A stretch of 20,642 nt of DNA from an uncultured Collinsella sp. (GTDB taxonomy: Bacteria; Actinomycetota; Coriobacteriia; Coriobacteriales; Coriobacteriaceae), in the NCBI GenBank assembly GCA_900544225.1, contig UQUD01000030.1, positions 1-20,642 on the forward strand, given 5' to 3'. The notes below the pieces were generated by a model that saw only the letters and a list, made by a program, of their open reading frames with translations, was not told the origin of the DNA and did no database searches. How positions within the stretch are numbered: the first letter of the stretch is position 1; each line of letters begins with the position of its first letter. Positions 1 to 6,405 of the stretch are shown one piece after another. The position numbers and the translations under genes are program-made.

Positions 1-1
1 A

Positions 2-76
2 GCGCTGCCGCTCGTTGACGGCGCCGGCGAGGACCCGGGCGCTACAGTGGCCATGCCTGCCATGCCGCAGGAGTAG
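2..76 (+). CDS. C-terminal end of an upstream gene (partial)
   Basis: The frame from base 2 stays open to a TAG at 74-76 and has GC-rich third positions like the real genes in the window. It would encode the last 24 residues of a protein, ending Ala-Met-Pro-Gln-Glu. The tail is rich in Gly, Ala and Pro and shows no motif, so no function can be assigned. The frame is short, so chance openness in GC-rich DNA cannot be excluded. Confidence 0.4.
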   Translation, partial: ALPLVDGAGEDPGATVAMPAMPQE

Positions 77-130
77 GCTCATCCGCTTATCACCATCATG
101 TACCTGCGCCTTTACCGTACGCAGATGAGC
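77..130 (+). repeat. Inverted repeat between the upstream gene and the ytxH-like promoter
   Basis: GCTCATC (77-83) is the exact reverse complement of GATGAGC (124-130). Directly inside, GC pairs with GC after one mismatch, and GTAC at 100-103 can pair with GTAC at 117-120. The stem starts right after the TAG at 74-76, so it may be a transcript-end structure of the upstream gene, but no T-run follows it. Confidence 0.3.
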
Positions 131-155
131 AAGACGGCAAGCGCTGTGCTGCGGG

Positions 156-161
156 TATAAT
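156..161 (+). promoter_or_regulatory. -10 promoter element for the ytxH-like / PRC-barrel pair
   Basis: A perfect TATAAT lies about 50 bp upstream of the YtxH-like start. The region 17 bp upstream (around 133-138) is a poor -35 match, so the promoter may need an activator or another sigma factor. The predicted leader is about 45 nt and includes the AGGAGAGG ribosome binding site at 198-205. Confidence 0.5.
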
Positions 162-212
162 GGACAGCATTCAAACGGTGGGCGCCGAGGTGCCCGCAGG
201 AGAGGAATGAAC

Positions 213-602
213 ATGGGTAAGACTTTCAACTTTATCTCGGGTGCGCTCTTCGGTGCCGCCGCCGGCGCCATCATCGGCGTTGCCCTGGCTCCGCGCTCGG
301 GCGCCGAGACCCGCGCCATGGCTGCCGATATCGCCAACGACGCCTGGGATAACATGCGCGACACCTACGAGCACGGTGCCGAGGAGGCCCGCGCTGCGGT
401 CAACGATTTTGGCCCGATGGTCGACGCCAAGACCGATGACCTGCGTGCCAAGGTTGACCTTGCCCGCGAGCGCATGGACCAGCTGCGCGAGCAGCTCAAC
501 GACGCCATCTCGGGCGGTAACGTGACGCCCGCCGCCGATGTCGTGGTCGAAAGCGCCGTCGAGGCCGACGCCGAGGCCGCGGAGCCTTCGACCGAGGCAT
601 AA
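213..602 (+). CDS. YtxH domain-containing envelope protein
   Basis: A small protein of about 129 residues. It has an N-terminal hydrophobic Gly/Ala-rich helix (about residues 8-27, FISGALFGAAAGAIIGVALAP) followed by a long charged amphipathic helix of coiled-coil character. This is the layout of the YtxH/gas-vesicle-like family, whose members are membrane-anchored and stress-associated; their exact role is unknown. The tail is Ala/Glu-rich and acidic. There are two candidate starts: ATG 207 leaves only 4 nt after GGAG, while ATG 213 has 7 nt after GAGG (202-205), so 213 is preferred. The stop TAA overlaps the ATG of the next gene by one base, so the pair is probably translationally coupled. 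Family assignment is fairly secure; function is not known. Confidence 0.8.
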   Translation: MGKTFNFISGALFGAAAGAIIGVALAPRSGAETRAMAADIANDAWDNMRDTYEHGAEEARAAVNDFGPMVDAKTDDLRAKVDLARERMDQLREQLNDAISGGNVTPAADVVVESAVEADAEAAEPSTEA

Positions 603-1357
603 TGCGCGCCGGGGATTTTGTCGGCGCCAAGATCTATCGCAAGCCTACCGAGGATAAGCGCACCAAAAAAGACGGCACGCCGCGCAGCCCTAAAAAGCTC
701 GGCAAGATTCACTTTCCGGTCTTTACCCCGGGCGGTACGCGCGTGGTGGGCTTTATGGTGCGCCAGTCCGATATCGCGGGCATGATCGAGCGCCCCGACC
801 GATTTGTGGCGCTCGATGCCATTGGTGTCTACGAGGGCGCCATCGCGGTTGATGACGTCAAGGGCACCTACGATGCCGCTGCGGCCAAGCGCCTCGACAT
901 CAACCTGGATGATTGCATTATCTGGGTTGGCATGGACGTGCGCACGGAGTCGGGCGATGTCGTGGGCTATTGCTCGGATGTGGAGTTCAAGCCGCGTTCG
1001 GGCATCGTGCAGACGTTCTATGTGACCACTGGCACTGCCTCGAGTGTGCTGGTGGGCGACACGCAGATGCCGCCCACGATGCTGCGCGGCTATGCGGACG
1101 GCGCGATGATCGTTTCGGACGAAGTCAAGTCGCTCGGGTATTCGGGCGGTGCCGCTGCAAAGGCTGCCGAGGCAAGCGTCGTGGTGGGCGATAAGGTCAA
1201 GAAGGGCGCCAAGGTGCTCGATGACAAGGGTTCGGTCGCCGTGGACAAGGGCAGTCGCGCGCTGGGCAAGCAGCTCGGCAAGACGCGCGGTATGTTCAAG
1301 GCCTTTAAGGACGAATATCAAAAGGCGAGCGGTGGCTCGTCGAAAGCTAGCAAATAG
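602..1357 (+). CDS. PRC-barrel domain-containing protein
   Basis: A 251-residue soluble protein with no signal peptide or membrane segment. The first 170 residues alternate short beta strands in the PRC-barrel style: an opening GDFVGAKIY strand, then a second unit with DVRTESGDVVGYCSDVEF, the classic 'G-x-V-x-D-V-x-F' turn. The last 80 residues are Lys/Ala/Gly-rich and look flexible and basic (VGDKVKKGAKVLDDKGSVAV), which could bind nucleic acid or membrane. PRC barrels act as small binding or adaptor modules in ribosome maturation, photosynthetic reaction centres and other systems. The gene starts inside the stop codon of the YtxH-like gene, so the two probably act together at the envelope. 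The magnesium-related protein encoded from 3157 also begins with PRC-like units. Confidence 0.75.
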   Translation: MRAGDFVGAKIYRKPTEDKRTKKDGTPRSPKKLGKIHFPVFTPGGTRVVGFMVRQSDIAGMIERPDRFVALDAIGVYEGAIAVDDVKGTYDAAAAKRLDINLDDCIIWVGMDVRTESGDVVGYCSDVEFKPRSGIVQTFYVTTGTASSVLVGDTQMPPTMLRGYADGAMIVSDEVKSLGYSGGAAAKAAEASVVVGDKVKKGAKVLDDKGSVAVDKGSRALGKQLGKTRGMFKAFKDEYQKASGGSSKASK

Positions 1358-1378
1358 CGACGTACCAATTGATGGGAG

Positions 1379-1408
1379 GCAAGCCGGAGACCTGTTGCTC
1401 CGGCTTGC
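1379..1408 (+). terminator. Hairpin after the PRC-barrel gene (weak terminator)
   Basis: GCAAGCCGGAG (1379-1389) and CTCCGGCTTGC (1398-1408) form a perfect 11-bp stem with an 8-nt loop. Only a weak T-containing stretch (TGCGTTTATG) follows. It may be a leaky terminator or attenuator between the PRC-barrel gene and the deacetylase-like gene, which starts only 21 bp after the stem. Confidence 0.55.
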
Positions 1409-1429
1409 TGCGTTTATGGGGGAGGGCAC

Positions 1430-2836
1430 ATGCGCCAAAACGGATCTAACTTAAACGGGCGCTCGGGTGCGCGTCCGACGGCGCGCCGCGACCTGGGGCA
1501 GCTGCCCAGCGGTCAGCGCAAGCGTCACCGTAAGCCCGGCGCGATGTATCTCAACCATAGCCGCGGCTTTAGCGACCGCAGCGCTCGCATCGGAAACAGC
1601 CGCACGCCCCGTCGTCCGTCTCGCCTGCCCTATGCGCTCATTGCCGTGGGCTGCGCACTCGTGCTGTTTATCGCCGCCATCGTGGGCTATGTCAACCGCA
1701 GCGTGGATGTCGTCCTCAACGGTCAGGAGACTGCAGTGCGCGTCGGCTCTACGCTGCAAAATCTCATCGACGATCAGGAGCTGACCGATACCTACGACGC
1801 CGGGGACCTGCTGGCCGTTGACGACAGCGTGCTGACTCGCCATGGCGGCGAAAAGCTGTCGGTTAAGGTGGACGGCAAGCGCATAAAACAGGGCAAGTGG
1901 AAAAGCCGCGAGCTTACGGGCGGCGAGAAGGTGACGGTCAAAGACGGCCGCGACACGTATGAGAAGCATGAGGTCCAGGCGACGGTTATCGAGCCCAAGC
2001 TCAAGGTCGAGGGCACGGGTGCCATCGAGTATGTCAAGACGTGGGGTATCCAGGGTCGCTCTGAGGTGTGGGTCGGCGAGCAATCGGGCAAGACGCAGGA
2101 CCGCGGCGAGGTCGTGCCCGCCACCGATTGCGTGGTCGAGTGCGCGAGCGTGGCGCCCAAGGGCAACGAAAAGTACGTGGCGCTGACGTTTGATGAGGGC
2201 CCGAGCGGAGCGACCAAGCAGATCTTGCAGGTGCTCAAGGAAAAGGGCGTCACCGCGACGTTCTTCCTGTCGGGCGATGCGGCCGAGGCCTCGCCCGCCA
2301 CGGCCAAGGCGATTGTCGATGCCGGCTGCGAGGTCGGCTCCAACAGTTACAGCGACGAATCGCTCAAGGGCAAGGATCGCGATGCGGTGCGCGAACAGGT
2401 TTCGAAGGGCACCGAGGCGATCAAGTCCGCGACCGGAACGTCGACGATGCTTTTGCGTGCTCCCTACGCAGCCTTTGACGAGCAAAACTGGATTGATGCG
2501 ATGGACCTGGTGTCTGCCGTGGTCTCGTGGAATATCGATTCGGGCGACTGGCTGCTCAACGGTGCCGACGAGCAGGTCTCGACGGTGCTCGATTCGGTGA
2601 CGCCGGGCAACATTGTGTTGCTGACCGACAACGATGAATGTGCCGAGCAGACGCTCGAGGCGCTGCCGCAGATTATCGACGGGCTTATTGCCGACGGCTA
2701 CAAAATCGTGACATTGAGCGATCTGGTCAAGACGGATACATCGCTGAGCAAAAAGCTCACCTCGCTGACGAAGGCCGCCATGCCCAAAAACGCCGTGTTC
2801 CCCCAGCTCGCCGAAGATGACGACACCACAGACTAG
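1430..2836 (+). CDS. Membrane-anchored NodB-fold protein (polysaccharide deacetylase-like, probably inactive)
   Basis: A 468-residue protein. Residues 1-65 are basic and Arg-rich and so cytoplasmic; residues 67-88 form one membrane helix; the rest is outside the cell. Residues 92-150 resemble the small beta repeats of the DUF348/YabE type, and residues 248-435 follow the NodB homology domain. The NodB landmarks are recognisable but altered. TFDDGP is TFDEGP (253-258). The usual His-x-x-x-His metal pair in the SHTxSH-like motif is Asn and Asp (GSNSYSDESL, 303-312). The Arg-Pro-Pro-Tyr motif is RAPY (343-346). WNIDSGDW (367-374) is kept. The catalytic His near the end is Thr (LLTDND, 397-402). 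Active members deacetylate cell-wall or chitin-like glycans; this one probably binds glycan without catalysis. A GGGGGAGGG ribosome site precedes the ATG. Confidence 0.75.
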   Translation: MRQNGSNLNGRSGARPTARRDLGQLPSGQRKRHRKPGAMYLNHSRGFSDRSARIGNSRTPRRPSRLPYALIAVGCALVLFIAAIVGYVNRSVDVVLNGQETAVRVGSTLQNLIDDQELTDTYDAGDLLAVDDSVLTRHGGEKLSVKVDGKRIKQGKWKSRELTGGEKVTVKDGRDTYEKHEVQATVIEPKLKVEGTGAIEYVKTWGIQGRSEVWVGEQSGKTQDRGEVVPATDCVVECASVAPKGNEKYVALTFDEGPSGATKQILQVLKEKGVTATFFLSGDAAEASPATAKAIVDAGCEVGSNSYSDESLKGKDRDAVREQVSKGTEAIKSATGTSTMLLRAPYAAFDEQNWIDAMDLVSAVVSWNIDSGDWLLNGADEQVSTVLDSVTPGNIVLLTDNDECAEQTLEALPQIIDGLIADGYKIVTLSDLVKTDTSLSKKLTSLTKAAMPKNAVFPQLAEDDDTTD

Positions 2837-2862
2837 TCATGTAAGAACGTCCCCAATGACTA
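2834..2862 (+). terminator. Small inverted repeat at the end of the NodB-fold gene
   Basis: TAGTCAT (2834-2840, overlapping the stop codon) and ATGACTA (2856-2862) form a perfect 7-bp stem with a 15-nt loop. There is no T-run, so termination here is only possible, not shown. Confidence 0.3.
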
Positions 2863-2913
2863 TGTCACGGATGCGTCAGCGTTTGATATGCCTGCGATGT
2901 TTGGAGCATAAAT

Positions 2914-2945
2914 TTGACGCCACGGCGCGATGCTGATGCTATAGT
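2914..2945 (+). promoter_or_regulatory. Extended -10 promoter for the cation operon
   Basis: TATAGT at 2940-2945 is preceded by TG at 2937-2938, giving an extended -10 (TGcTATAGT). TTGACG at 2914-2919 is the best -35, but the spacing is 20 bp, longer than usual; the extended -10 may compensate. It would start a leader of about 205 nt ahead of the GTG at 3157. Confidence 0.5.
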
Positions 2946-2951
2946 TACTGC

Positions 2952-3156
2952 GGATAACAAGGGTCAAGAGAAAGGTTGCAGGTGAAATCCAAACCTCGAC
3001 CATACAGTCGATGACCCCATGCAGGTGCTTCTTGCGCATGTACGGGGTGTGAGCGCCGAGCGGCGTGCCGCCCGCGCATGCGTATACATATCTAATAGTC
3101 CACGGACGGCGTGCCGGCATGGCCGCAGTCCGAAGGGATAATGATGGGGAGCACCA
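2952..3156 (+). promoter_or_regulatory. Structured 5' leader of the magnesium-type operon (candidate cis-regulatory RNA)
   Basis: This gene-free leader holds pairings that compete. GGGTCA (2961-2966) with TGACCC (3012-3017) closes a three-way junction containing AGGTT/AACCT (2973-2977 / 2992-2996) and CGAC/GTCG (2997-3000 / 3007-3010). The bases ACCC (3014-3017) can instead take part in ACCCCATGC (3014-3022) with GCAT (3036-3039) and GGGGT (3044-3048). A GC-rich helix (CGCC 3054-3057 / GGCG 3062-3065) and a stem GGAC/GTCC (3104-3107 / 3128-3131) lie nearer the start codon. I could not match it to the conserved M-box or manganese riboswitch cores. The whole 2837-3156 stretch shows no credible gene. 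Confidence 0.4.
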
Positions 3157-5001
3157 GTGAATTATCTGAGTGAGATGCTCAAACTGCCGGTCTTGGACGT
3201 CGATGGCGAAAAGCTCGGCGTTGTGAACGATTTTGGCATTGCTACCGGCGAAGTTTTTCCGCACGTAACGTCGCTCGCGTTCCGCGGACCCGGCAAGACG
3301 CCGTTTATGATCAGCTGGCGCAAATGGGTCGACCGTATCGACGAGACGGGTGTGCACCTTAAGTCGCCGGCCACCGAAATCCGTTTTTCGTACCTGCAGC
3401 CGACCGAACTCTTGCTCGCCCGCGACGTGCTCAACAAGCAGATTGTCGACACGCAGGGCATGAAGGTCGTGCGCGTAAACGACATCAAGTTTTCCATGTC
3501 GGGCGAAAATCAACTGCGCCTGCTGGGTGCCGAAGTTGGCGCTCGCGGTCTGCTGCGCGCGATCAGCCCCGCCCTAGAGCATGTCGTCGAGAGCTTTATG
3601 AAGCACCTGGGCAAACCGCTCGGCGAGGACATCATCGCCTGGTCCTACATGGACCTGCTCGACCGTTCGACTAAGAACATCCAGCTGTCGGTGTCGCACA
3701 AGACGCTTGGCGAGCTGCACCCTGCCGACATCGCCGACATTATCGAGCAGCTCGACCCGCGCCTGCGTGCGCAGGTGTTCGCGCAGCTCGATACCGCCCA
3801 GGCCGCCGAGGCCATCTCGGAGTTCGATGACGACGAGCTTATGACCGAGATGCTCGAGGGCCTGTCCGACACCGATGCATCGTCGATGCTGGCCATGATG
3901 GACCCGGACGACGCCGCCGACCTGATCGACGAGCTCGATTACGAGAAGGCCGAGAAGCTGTTGCGCCTGATGGGCGTTCAGGAGGAGAAAGCGATTCGTA
4001 ACCTGCTGGGCTATGAGGACAACACTGCCGGTCGCATCATGACCTCGGAGTTTGTCTCCCTGCCCGCCACGGCGACGGTCGGTGACGCCATCGAGGCGAT
4101 CCGCAAGCTCGACGAGGACTTCGAGAGCGTCTACTACGTCTATACCGAGGACCCGAACGGCATGCTCACTGGCGTGCTTTCGCTACGCACGCTCATCGTG
4201 GCCGACCGCGACGCCACGCTGGGCCAGCTGGCCTATCGCGACCTGGTGTATGTGTCGCCCGACGATGACCAGGAAGACGTAACGGACGAGATGACCAAGT
4301 ACGACCTGGTCGCCATCCCCGTTTGCGACGAGAACCGTCATATTTTGGGTATCGTGACCTTTGACGACGCCATGGACGTTATCGCCGAGGAACACCAGGA
4401 GGACCTGCAGATCGCAGGCGTCGGCTCGGGCGACAGCGCGTCCGACGACTCGACGAATGTGCTCAGCTGGTTTGTGCATCGCCAGTACTGGGTTGTCGTG
4501 TGGGGTATTGCCTCGTGCATCATGGCAACAGTGCTGGGGACGGCGCTGGGCTCTGCGCATCTGGTGGTGTTCCCCATGTGCGCCATGCCGCTCGTGCTGC
4601 TGGCTGCCTCGCGTATGGTGTCGTTCGTCAAGAATTACTTCCTGGAGTACGACGGCCATGACGATGAGCCCAAGCCGTATTTGGGATTTTTCTTCCAGAG
4701 TACGGGCATGGGCTTGATTCTGTCGCTCGTCACCTACCTGTGCGCCCAGCTGGTGCGCACCGCCGCGTTCCTCGACGCGCCTATGTTTGAGGAGCAGCTC
4801 TTTACCGGCTGCTTTAACATCGCGGCCATCGTTTGTCTGATTGGCAACATGAGCGCCGTGATTTACCTGATGGTGCTGTTCTGGCGTGACGAGCACGACC
4901 TCAATACGTCGGGTACCGCCATGAACGTCATTGCCGTCATGATCTCATGCGTGGCGTACTGCATCGCCGCGGTGCTGCTTGCCATGTCGGTCATGGGTTA
5001 G
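3157..5001 (+). CDS. MgtE-like protein: PRC / MgtE_N / CBS pair / atypical membrane domain
   Basis: A 614-residue protein starting at GTG, with GGGGAG at 3146-3151. Residues 1-80 and 81-175 look like two PRC-barrel units (VVNDFG and VVRVNDI turns). Residues 185-288 are the helical acidic MgtE_N domain (DPDDAADLIDEL). Residues 291-349 and 355-415 are two CBS domains, the first opening AGRIMTSEFVSL as in MgtE. Residues 443-614 have five membrane segments in MgtE order, but the pore signatures are missing: there is no GTGGNxGxQ after the second segment and no pore Asp in the last one (GTAMNVIAVMISC). In MgtE the cytoplasmic domains sense Mg2+ and gate a Mg2+ channel. Here sensing looks kept and the pore changed. 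It is followed by an Nramp-type gene 8 bp downstream. Confidence 0.8.
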   Translation: MNYLSEMLKLPVLDVDGEKLGVVNDFGIATGEVFPHVTSLAFRGPGKTPFMISWRKWVDRIDETGVHLKSPATEIRFSYLQPTELLLARDVLNKQIVDTQGMKVVRVNDIKFSMSGENQLRLLGAEVGARGLLRAISPALEHVVESFMKHLGKPLGEDIIAWSYMDLLDRSTKNIQLSVSHKTLGELHPADIADIIEQLDPRLRAQVFAQLDTAQAAEAISEFDDDELMTEMLEGLSDTDASSMLAMMDPDDAADLIDELDYEKAEKLLRLMGVQEEKAIRNLLGYEDNTAGRIMTSEFVSLPATATVGDAIEAIRKLDEDFESVYYVYTEDPNGMLTGVLSLRTLIVADRDATLGQLAYRDLVYVSPDDDQEDVTDEMTKYDLVAIPVCDENRHILGIVTFDDAMDVIAEEHQEDLQIAGVGSGDSASDDSTNVLSWFVHRQYWVVVWGIASCIMATVLGTALGSAHLVVFPMCAMPLVLLAASRMVSFVKNYFLEYDGHDDEPKPYLGFFFQSTGMGLILSLVTYLCAQLVRTAAFLDAPMFEEQLFTGCFNIAAIVCLIGNMSAVIYLMVLFWRDEHDLNTSGTAMNVIAVMISCVAYCIAAVLLAMSVMG

Positions 5002-5009
5002 GTGGTCGC

Positions 5010-6272
5010 GTGCAAAACACGAAGCAAAAGGCGAGCACCAAGCAAAAGCTGACCATCGCGGCCATCTTTGGCGCCATGGGCCCTGGCCTTCTGGCGGCGC
5101 TTTCGGGTAATGACGCTGGTGGCATCGCCACGTATTCCAGCGCCGGTGCCAGCTATGGCTACAAGATGCTGTGGATGCTTCCTGTCATGACCGTGCTGCT
5201 CATCGTGACGCAGGAGACTGCGGCGCGTTGCGGCTGCGTGACGGGCAAGGGCCTGGCCTCGCTCATTCGCGAGCGCTTTGGCGTGCGCAGGAGCGTGTTG
5301 GCCATGGCGGCGCTGCTGATCGCCAATACAGCCGTGACCATTTCGGAGTTTGCGGGTATCGCGAGCGGCCTTGCCCTCTTTGGCGTGCCGGCGAGCATCT
5401 CGGTGCCGCTTGTGGCGCTGCTGGTTTGGATGCTTACCATGTCGGGCAGTTTCCAGCGCATCGAGAAGATTCTGCTGCTGGTGAGCTGCGTGTTCGTGAC
5501 CTACATTGTCGCTGCATTTATGGCTGGTCCCAGTTGGGGCGAGGTGGCAGTCGACCTGGTTGTGCCCAACATCCAAAACGATCCCAGCTACGTGTCGCTT
5601 GTGGTCGCAACGATCGGTACCACCATCGCGCCGTGGATGATTTTCTTGGCGCAGAACAACGTGGTCGATAAGAATGCGGGTGAGGACGATATCGTGCTGC
5701 AGCGCATTGATACCGTGAGCGGCTCGATCGCCGCCGATGTCATTGCCGGCTTTATTATCATAACGACCGGTACGGTACTGTTCCCCGCGGGCATTCAGAT
5801 CAGCGATGCTGCCGATGCCGCCCGCGCATTGGAGCCCATCGCGGGCCAGTGGTCCACGGTGCTGTTTGCCTCGGGCCTGGTCGCGGCGAGCTTCTTGGCC
5901 GCCTGCGTGCTGCCGGGTGTTACGTCGAGTGCTATCTGCGAGGCATTTGGCTGGGAGCGCGGTGCCGATCGCAGCTGGGATGAGGCCCCGGTCTACCGCG
6001 GCATCATTACGGCCATCATTGGCATCTCTGCCGTGCTGGTGCTCATGCCCGGTGTCGACCTGTTCCAGATTATGATGACCTCGCAGGTCATCAACGGCGT
6101 GCTGTTGCCCGTGGTTTTGGTGTTCCAGGTGGTTATTGCCGCCGATCGTCACATTATGGGCGCCAACCGCAACGGCCGCGTGTGGAATGTGCTCACGTGG
6201 GCGACTATCGGCGTGATTACGGTGCTGACGGTCGTTATGTTTGTGCTGCAGGCGATGGGCTACAGCGCGTAG
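5010..6272 (+). CDS. Nramp-family divalent cation transporter, NRMT (magnesium)-like
   Basis: A 420-residue polytopic membrane protein with about 11 hydrophobic helices, the normal Nramp length. An in-frame ATG at 4947 lies deep inside the preceding gene; GTG 5010, with AGGTGG at 5000-5005, is the better start. The first helix motif GPGLLAALSGNDAGG aligns with the Nramp GPGFLAA...DPGN motif but reads DAGG at residues 35-38. In helix 6 the usual MPH is APW (TTIAPWMIFLAQNN, 204-217), so the soft metal-binding Met is gone. Loss of these ligands with the helix-1 Asp retained is the pattern of NRMT proteins, which transport hydrated Mg2+; a member from Eggerthella lenta, also a Coriobacteriia species, has been studied structurally. 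The MgtE-like neighbour supports Mg2+ as substrate. Mn2+ transport cannot be excluded. Confidence 0.85.
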   Translation: MQNTKQKASTKQKLTIAAIFGAMGPGLLAALSGNDAGGIATYSSAGASYGYKMLWMLPVMTVLLIVTQETAARCGCVTGKGLASLIRERFGVRRSVLAMAALLIANTAVTISEFAGIASGLALFGVPASISVPLVALLVWMLTMSGSFQRIEKILLLVSCVFVTYIVAAFMAGPSWGEVAVDLVVPNIQNDPSYVSLVVATIGTTIAPWMIFLAQNNVVDKNAGEDDIVLQRIDTVSGSIAADVIAGFIIITTGTVLFPAGIQISDAADAARALEPIAGQWSTVLFASGLVAASFLAACVLPGVTSSAICEAFGWERGADRSWDEAPVYRGIITAIIGISAVLVLMPGVDLFQIMMTSQVINGVLLPVVLVFQVVIAADRHIMGANRNGRVWNVLTWATIGVITVLTVVMFVLQAMGYSA

Positions 6273-6291
6273 CGCCCAATTTTGCTTCCGA

Positions 6292-6327
6292 ACAGGCCGC
6301 AGCGATGGGTTGCGGCCTGTTTTTTTG
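6292..6327 (+). terminator. Rho-independent terminator of the cation operon
   Basis: AACAGGCCGCA (6292-6302) pairs perfectly with TGCGGCCTGTT (6312-6322) around a 9-nt loop, followed by a T-run to 6327. It lies 20 bp after the transporter stop. The stretch 6328-6405 between it and the convergent acyltransferase gene shows nothing recognisable. Confidence 0.92.
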
Positions 6328-6405
6328 CCCACGGCCTCTCGGAGTCGGCTCGAAAAGAGCGATTTTGGGTTGTTTGCTGCGGGTAGAAGCAGATTTGGCT
6401 GCGCG

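Noticed and set aside
365..1438. Long minus-strand open frame opposite the PRC-barrel gene
   Set aside because: Low-complexity His/Arg/Ala product, no ribosome site; a shadow of the + strand genes.
1451..2485. Minus-strand open frame opposite the NodB-fold gene
   Set aside because: Composition and lack of motifs mark it as a mirror of the coding strand.
2952..3156. M-box magnesium riboswitch upstream of the MgtE-like gene
   Set aside because: GGGTCAAGAG and ATGCAGGTGCTT resemble two M-box segments, but the 5' conserved segment is absent and would lie upstream of the promoter; kept only as an unassigned structured leader.
2860..3513. Minus-strand open frame running through the cation-operon leader
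   Set aside because: Most of it is antisense to the MgtE-like gene and it would cover the promoter and structured leader; no ribosome site or motif.
4947..5009. Earlier in-frame ATG for the Nramp-type protein
   Set aside because: It would add 21 residues encoded within the preceding gene with no ribosome site; GTG 5010 has AGGTGG in front and a normal Nramp N-terminus.
4998..6332. Long open frame on the minus strand opposite the Nramp-type gene
   Set aside because: Its product is His/Arg/Asn-rich without a recognisable motif, as expected from reading a GC-biased gene in the reverse frame; the + strand protein is clearly real.
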